Below, piece by piece: positions 58,995 through 64,000 of a DNA stretch of 64,000 nt. A model generated the notes under the pieces. It ran no database searches. It was not told the origin of the DNA and worked only from the letters and a program-made list of their open reading frames with translations. The position numbers were made by a program, and so were the translations under genes. Every line of letters begins with the position of its first letter. The first letter of the stretch is position 1. Origin of the DNA: Leptospira stimsonii (GTDB taxonomy: Bacteria > Spirochaetota > Leptospiria > Leptospirales > Leptospiraceae); assembly GCF_003545875.1 (NCBI RefSeq), contig NZ_QHCS01000001.1:186001-250000 (forward strand). Direction: 5' to 3'.

Positions 58995-59924
58995 CTAGAA
59001 GGTCTCTTTCGGATTTAACTTCAACTTTTCCTTTTGTACATCTTGTTGAACGTATTTCGTCTCGTTCACAGCTTTCGCGGTCCTGGTTACTTCGTCCGCG
59101 TGGTTGCGAGTTGCTTCGCGTTTTTGAAATTCAGCTTTCACTTCTTCTACCGAACCGGATTGACTCAGGATTTTGAGTTCTTCGCTGGAGGATTTGAGTT
59201 CTTCCACAAGTTTACCGTATTCGAACGTTTCATTTTTGTGAAGAACGATGAGTTCTTTCATTTCAGTGAGAGAATCTTTTTGCAGAGAGCGGATCAATTT
59301 ATCAGTGAGTTTTTGATTCTTCTCGATTCTCAATTCTCTGTTTTTACTGAGAATGACTTCGGAAGATTCTCCTTTTTTAGAAACCGCGATGCTTCCTTCA
59401 ATGACCGCAAAACGAACTGTACAATTTTCTTTCGCACAATTGACTTTCGATCCCTCAGGTCTTTCCACGGAAGTTAGGAACGAAGTTCCACGTACCCCCG
59501 CGAGGGCAGTCGGAGTAGAAACCGTAAACTCGGTATTCTTCTGGCCCTTTTTCACCATGGTTACGATCTTTCCGTAGTTTACTTGAACATTCGTATCGGA
59601 CCCGTTTGGATTCATAAGGTTGGATATTTCAATGTCTGAATTCTTTGACATTTTGATAATACCGCTGTCGGCTACCATGATTTCCGCGCCGCCATTCGAT
59701 CCGGTCACGACACGATCGGTAGCCCCCAGGGCAACACCCAACTCCGCTTTTTTCTCGCCGGCTTCGGAAAGAATTTTTACATCGCCAAGAACCCATACGA
59801 TTCTAGCAACGGCTGTTTCTGATTCAGTTTTAACCTGATCGCTACCGGATGATTTATTTGTGCTACATGCCATCAACAAGGCCAAAAGACCGTAGCTCAT
59901 TGTTATTAATAGAGAACGTTTCAT
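58995..59924 (-). CDS. FecR-domain lipoprotein
   Basis: 309 residues from ATG 59924 with GGGGG just upstream (the frame is open to TTG 59939). The lipobox L-L-M-A-C-S lies near residue 20. A FecR domain covers about 35-190 (A-R-I-V-W-V-L-G-D-V, V-N-Y-G-K-I-V-T-M-V, T-P-T-A-L-A-G-V-R-G-T-S). The C-terminal 110 residues are a charged helix. Without a membrane helix or cytoplasmic domain it is not a classic sigma regulator; an envelope role is more likely. Confidence 0.85.
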   Translation of the reverse strand: MKRSLLITMSYGLLALLMACSTNKSSGSDQVKTESETAVARIVWVLGDVKILSEAGEKKAELGVALGATDRVVTGSNGGAEIMVADSGIIKMSKNSDIEISNLMNPNGSDTNVQVNYGKIVTMVKKGQKNTEFTVSTPTALAGVRGTSFLTSVERPEGSKVNCAKENCTVRFAVIEGSIAVSKKGESSEVILSKNRELRIEKNQKLTDKLIRSLQKDSLTEMKELIVLHKNETFEYGKLVEELKSSSEELKILSQSGSVEEVKAEFQKREATRNHADEVTRTAKAVNETKYVQQDVQKEKLKLNPKETF

Positions 59925-60056
59925 ATTACCCCCGAACAATAAAAGGATGCATCTTTACCAACAGACTTACAAGGAAAAAATTGCAAGAGTTGGAATTTAG
60001 TTATATCACAAATAGAATGAAATTCCATAAAAAACGGGAACAAACGGCTTTCTTAT

Positions 60057-61364
60057 CTACTTTTTCTTTGGTTTTTCAGGCTCGATTGAAATATCGTCCA
60101 ATTCCTCTTCGAGTTTACATTTCGGATAGTTATCTATAGGAAGACTTGTTCCAACCCAACCGAACGCCTCTTGCGCCGTTATGACGTGAATATCCCATCC
60201 CATTACGATATTAGGACAAGTCCAGACTTTGTTTTTACAAAGTACTTGGCTTGATTTCGGTTTCGGATAGGCCCATGCGGAAGGAGGAAAAAAGCATTTC
60301 ATCTCCACTTCGGCGATCTTTCTCAGTCTTTTTACGTTTGTTTCGAATTCTTTAAAAATAGCGACCAGTGGATTCGCTAAAAGTTCGTCGAAGTATTTTC
60401 GCGAGGTATTGTATGCGATGTAGTAAACCAATTCTTCCATCACATAATCCTTGTCAGTTGCGTTGTGACTAACGTTCGCGATGTAACGCGCGAGTTTTAA
60501 CGCATCGGTAAGTAGCGCTTGAAAGAAATCGTAGGCCTTTTCCGGAATGGCATCGTCCCTTTTTGCGGATTGGTTGCTATCGCTTTCCCCATCGTCAGAA
60601 AGAATATCCTCGAAAAAGGTTTCATCCGGAGTTTCAGGCGTTAACTTTTCAACCGAAATCGGTTTTTCCGGATTATCGGTCATCCCCAACGGCATGTGAC
60701 TTGCGATAGCCGGATAGGTGAATTCTTGAAGATCTAATTTTTGTAATATGTCCGAACAGGCTTTCGCAACGCGAACTTTTTCACTGTCTTCCGTGGGAAG
60801 TTTCGTAAATTTGTCCACGTTGATTCTCGGAATGTCCATGAGGATTCCGGCAGTAAACGCGTAACGTCGTAGTAATCGAAACTTCATCGTATCCGGAATC
60901 ATTACGATCCCCAAAGATAGAAGGCCGAGTTCACTAATGTACTTGAAAAAATTTACGTTTTGTACGTATGCCTTTAAAAGAGTAAGCACCGTTTTTTTGG
61001 AATTTAACGAATTTCTAATGATTCCTTTGTAGTTGTAGATCGAATTCTCATACATGAATTTTAAGAATTTCATATCGGAAACTTTCAGTTGATCCACAAC
61101 TTTGATCGCAAGAATATTCTGAATTTGTTCCAAGAGTTCTTTGTTGAGTTTAACGTCGAATTTCGGATTGTATTGCCCTTTAATGTCTCTTAGGCGGGCT
61201 AAGGCGGATTCCTTGACCTGAACTTCCTCTTTTACGAGTACGTTTCCCGAATTGTCTTCAATCGGAGAAAGAAAACGAATCATCGAACCCGTTTCGAATT
61301 CTTTCGTAAAATCGATGAGATCATCGATGGAATCAAACTCAATACTTGAATGGGTGACTTTCAT
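60057..61364 (-). CDS. Hypothetical protein, possible distant HD-GYP relative
   Basis: 435 residues with no signal or membrane segment. The centre (about 150-190, A-F-T-A-G-I-L-M-D-I-P-R) weakly recalls the A-x-L-L-H-D-I-G of HD-GYP proteins without the His. A poorly conserved acidic linker (about 235-270) is followed by a helical domain, and four Cys lie in the last 80 residues. I do not recognise the family. The stop region overlaps the rsgA gene downstream by four bases in the opposite sense of translation order: rsgA ends at 61361 and this gene begins at 61364, so they are translated in sequence. Confidence 0.6.
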   Translation of the reverse strand: MKVTHSSIEFDSIDDLIDFTKEFETGSMIRFLSPIEDNSGNVLVKEEVQVKESALARLRDIKGQYNPKFDVKLNKELLEQIQNILAIKVVDQLKVSDMKFLKFMYENSIYNYKGIIRNSLNSKKTVLTLLKAYVQNVNFFKYISELGLLSLGIVMIPDTMKFRLLRRYAFTAGILMDIPRINVDKFTKLPTEDSEKVRVAKACSDILQKLDLQEFTYPAIASHMPLGMTDNPEKPISVEKLTPETPDETFFEDILSDDGESDSNQSAKRDDAIPEKAYDFFQALLTDALKLARYIANVSHNATDKDYVMEELVYYIAYNTSRKYFDELLANPLVAIFKEFETNVKRLRKIAEVEMKCFFPPSAWAYPKPKSSQVLCKNKVWTCPNIVMGWDIHVITAQEAFGWVGTSLPIDNYPKCKLEEELDDISIEPEKPKKK

Positions 61365-62317
61365 TTTGAAATTCTATCTCTCCGGGTGACTCTATGGGGA
61401 TTTTCAAGACTTGCAAGCATAGATTCGAGACTTTTCTTTCTTTCCAAGGTAATACGATCACTTTCTAATGCGTGAATCATCGCGCAATTGGATGAAAGTA
61501 TGCAACAATTTGATTCTTCACAATTCTTTTTTTGACTCGAGAGTTCCGGAAAACTCTCCATGATTTCTTCCTTTTTTAAGTGAAGAATTCCCCATTCTTT
61601 GATTCCGGGAGAATCGATCAGAGTAGTTCCATCATCTAAGGCGATCAGAAGAGAATTGGTAGTCGTATGTTTTCCTTTATCCTTTGAGACACTGATTCCG
61701 GACGTTTTTTGAATTTGTTTTTGAGTCAATAAATTGAGTAAAGTAGACTTACCGACTCCCGAATTTCCAACTAAGAACGTAGCTTTTCCTTGCAGATATT
61801 CCTGTAATTCCGGAATCCCCTCGCTCGTTGTACATGAAACTCCTAGAACTTGATATCCTAAATCGCGATAAACTCTAAGACGAAGTTCGGCTTCTTCTTT
61901 CGAAACTAAATCCAATTTTGTGAATAATATGAGAGGTTTCGTTCGAGACGTATATACCGCGGCAAGACAACGATCGATAAAACCGTCTTTGGTCTCTGGA
62001 GATTTAAGAGAAACCAACACCGCAGTCTGATCCGCATTTGCGCAGAGTACCTGCGTATCTCCTTCCCGACTCTTTCTCGTGAGAAAGGATGTTCTTTCCA
62101 TCCTTTCCGAGATCACCCAATCCTGACCGGAGGAGGGTTCAGCAAGAATACGATCTCCAACCACGAACGGATGTCTTTCTTCAGCCGCGATCGTACGCAA
62201 CTTTCCTCTTAAAAAAGCCCTTACCGTTCCTCGTTCCGGAGAATAAATTTCATAGTAAGCCCCGTAAACTCGAGAAATGGTAAAAAACTCTTTGACTGTT
62301 TTATCCTGATCTAACAT
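61361..62317 (-). CDS. rsgA: Small ribosomal subunit biogenesis GTPase RsgA
   Basis: 318 residues from ATG 62317 (frame open to 62347). An OB-fold N-terminus (V-R-A-F-L-R-G-K-L), the circularly permuted GTPase with T-K-L-D (G4) before G-N-S-G-V-G-K-S-T-L-L (G1), H-T-T-T-N (G2) and D-S-P-G (G3), and a C-terminal zinc site with several Cys and His (about 265-290). It matures the 30S subunit. A histidine kinase gene begins 18 bases away on the other strand. Confidence 0.93.
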   Translation of the reverse strand: MLDQDKTVKEFFTISRVYGAYYEIYSPERGTVRAFLRGKLRTIAAEERHPFVVGDRILAEPSSGQDWVISERMERTSFLTRKSREGDTQVLCANADQTAVLVSLKSPETKDGFIDRCLAAVYTSRTKPLILFTKLDLVSKEEAELRLRVYRDLGYQVLGVSCTTSEGIPELQEYLQGKATFLVGNSGVGKSTLLNLLTQKQIQKTSGISVSKDKGKHTTTNSLLIALDDGTTLIDSPGIKEWGILHLKKEEIMESFPELSSQKKNCEESNCCILSSNCAMIHALESDRITLERKKSLESMLASLENPHRVTRRDRISK

Positions 62318-62335
62318 GATTCTTACGCGTTTTCT

Positions 62336-64000
62336 ATGCCTACCCAACGACTCAACGCCTTAGGGCCAATCTTCTATTTAATTCTTTTGATTGCTGGTTT
62401 TCAGCTTATCTCCGTACTAATTTTGCAGTCATTCCATTTCTTTTCTTTTGAAATTCTTCGAATATTCTTAACTCTCATTCCGGGAGCGCTTATCGGATTT
62501 TTAGTCTATATCTTATCGATTCGTATTCTAAGAAGAATTTCCGGAAAATTTCTTGGAAGAATTTTTCCTTTTCTTCAGTCATCGAATGTGGAAATCGTAA
62601 AATATCTTTCCGTTCTCGATCAATTTAAGAACGATCTAATCGCGACAAATCTAACGGAACTCGTATGTGAGAAAATTCTTAAGTTCATTGAAACGGTAAT
62701 TCCAACAAAAAAAGTCACAATCTTCTTATGGAAGGAAGAGATGGGAAAATTTGCCCCGTTTCCGGATTCGGGTGAAATTCAATTTTTTATTTTCGACCCC
62801 TTTCTGCTTTGGGTCACGGAGAATGATAAGATTTACAATTTTAAAGAATTCGAAACCGATCCGAACCTAAAAAAAATCAGAAACTCCGCCGAAATCTTTT
62901 TTTCAACGACTAACGCCGAACTCGTAGTCCCGCTCATCTTAAACAAAAGTTTATTGGGGATGATCGTTTTAGGAGAAAGAAAAAATCAAAAAAAATACAC
63001 TACGCAAGAAATCGAAAAACTAAACGAGATTCGTTCCGTTTCCGTGATGTCTTTGTCGAACGCGATCTTCTACGAGCGATTGATCGAGCTAACGGAAACG
63101 CTGGAAGAAAAAGTTAAGATCCGAACTCGAGAACTGGAGAATGCTCAGTCTCAGTTAATCATGTCTGAAAAGATGGCCTCCCTTGGTATAATGGTCGCCG
63201 GGATCGCCCACGAGATAAACACGCCGGCGGGTGTTATCAACGGCGCCGCCGACAACCTCGATCAGAACATGGGTTATCTCGTGCGGAATATTTTTGACAT
63301 CGTTCTTTTAGCGGAAAACCGAATTCTGCGAAAGAATTTCGAATTAGCGCTTCTGCATCTTCTTCGGGATAAAAAAAGATCCGAACTCGATTCGAGAGAA
63401 AAGTTTCGTTTAAAAAATCAGCTTCGAGAAGAAATGAAACGGATGAATTTCAGTGAATCGATTTCCTCCGAACTTTCCAATTTTATAATCGAAAATCAGA
63501 TAGGAGAAGAAAGAAAATATATCTATAAAGTGATCATGGGCGACGACGATCGAGGTTATCTAATGCTGAAGAACGCGACCCATATCAATCGAAACATCAA
63601 AAATATCCGTTATGCGATTCGAAACGTAGTTCGAATCGTCAAAGCTTTGAAGTCTTATTCTCACTTGGATCAGTCAAAAACATTGTCTCCGGCAAATATA
63701 GTCGAAGGTTTGGATACGACGTTGGTAATTCTTCACAATCAGGTGAAATATGGAATCGAGGTAGTTCGTAATTTTTCCGAGATTCCGATGGTTATCTGCA
63801 ATCAGGACGAACTAAATCAGGTTTGGACAAATCTCATTCAAAATGCCGTACAAGCTCTGAAAGGAAAGGGAAAGATCGAGATCTCCGTATTTCCATCCGG
63901 CGATCGGGTGGTCGTTCAGATCGAAGATAACGGACCGGGGATTCCTCAAAAGATCCAAGATCGAATTTGGGATCCGTTCTTTACTACGAAGGATCAAGGA
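62336..64000 (+). CDS. Membrane histidine kinase, 3' end outside window
   Basis: 555 residues visible with no stop before the right edge. Two membrane spans (about 12-32 and 43-65), a GAF-like domain (about 100-245), a coiled-coil helix, then a HisKA domain with M-V-A-G-I-A-H-E-I-N-T-P-A-G (phosphorylated His near residue 290) and the start of an ATPase domain with N-L-I-Q-N-A-V-Q-A-L and D-N-G-P-G-I. The final part of the ATPase domain is cut off. It senses an unknown signal and should pass phosphate to a response regulator that may lie to the right. ATG 62336 has no clear ribosome site. Confidence 0.85.
   Translation, partial: MPTQRLNALGPIFYLILLIAGFQLISVLILQSFHFFSFEILRIFLTLIPGALIGFLVYILSIRILRRISGKFLGRIFPFLQSSNVEIVKYLSVLDQFKNDLIATNLTELVCEKILKFIETVIPTKKVTIFLWKEEMGKFAPFPDSGEIQFFIFDPFLLWVTENDKIYNFKEFETDPNLKKIRNSAEIFFSTTNAELVVPLILNKSLLGMIVLGERKNQKKYTTQEIEKLNEIRSVSVMSLSNAIFYERLIELTETLEEKVKIRTRELENAQSQLIMSEKMASLGIMVAGIAHEINTPAGVINGAADNLDQNMGYLVRNIFDIVLLAENRILRKNFELALLHLLRDKKRSELDSREKFRLKNQLREEMKRMNFSESISSELSNFIIENQIGEERKYIYKVIMGDDDRGYLMLKNATHINRNIKNIRYAIRNVVRIVKALKSYSHLDQSKTLSPANIVEGLDTTLVILHNQVKYGIEVVRNFSEIPMVICNQDELNQVWTNLIQNAVQALKGKGKIEISVFPSGDRVVVQIEDNGPGIPQKIQDRIWDPFFTTKDQG

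Overview
The window looks like a chromosomal segment of a Leptospira species, probably of the pathogenic clade. This is inferred from lipoproteins with spirochaete-type lipoboxes, a lone 5S rRNA gene away from 16S/23S, a tmRNA with the tag ANNELALAA, large Leptospira-type hypothetical proteins, and many GAF, FecR, PilZ, cyclase and degenerate HD-GYP signalling proteins. The species cannot be named from the sequence alone.

Region 1 (1-8750) is prophage-derived. On the minus strand lie tail genes (cut by the left edge) and a tightly overlapping lysis cassette: two small membrane proteins, a third membrane protein whose gene overlaps a lipoprotein gene, and a C39-like peptidase. A minus-strand XRE repressor (4203-4601) faces a plus-strand early operon. 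Between them are two 17-bp imperfect palindromes that read as repressor operators, one over the repressor start codon and one inside a promoter. The early operon carries small unknown genes, a Mu Gam-like protein and a DUF1353 protein. No integrase, transposase or structural head gene is in view.

Region 2 (9000-24950) is core chromosome, almost all on the minus strand: fumC, a large unknown gene, a malic enzyme, then the cluster rpmH-rnpA-yidD-yidC-khpB-mnmE (ribosomal protein, RNase P protein, membrane insertase, RNA-binding protein, tRNA modification GTPase). A solitary 5S gene sits just upstream on the same strand. An FG-GAP lipoprotein, a large membrane protein and valine-pyruvate aminotransferase follow. 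rnpA has no ATG, GTG or TTG at its expected start.

Region 3 (25000-46550) mixes signalling and metabolism: a START/DUF5939/adenylate cyclase fusion, a DsbA-family protein, tmRNA, an ECF sigma factor with a FecR-type anti-sigma partner, nuoI and nuoG, aroC, two tandem degenerate HD-GYP proteins, an ACT protein, an MsbA-like ABC exporter, a SET protein, a DUF3095 protein and a GAF/sigma-54 activator. Two genes here (28727-29599 and 31761-32058) are broken by single-base frameshifts.

Region 4 (46600-64000) holds a SpoIIE-type phosphatase divergent from the sigma-54 activator, tilS (split by a frameshift in a run of ten A), engB, a SprA-like peptidase, a PilZ protein, a metallo-beta-lactamase-fold protein, trmB, an envelope lipoprotein group (TPR/propeller, PEGA, FecR), rsgA and a histidine kinase cut by the right edge. 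The frameshifts near homopolymers, one in a normally essential gene, are the most notable feature after the prophage: they mean sequencing error, recent decay, or transcriptional slippage.
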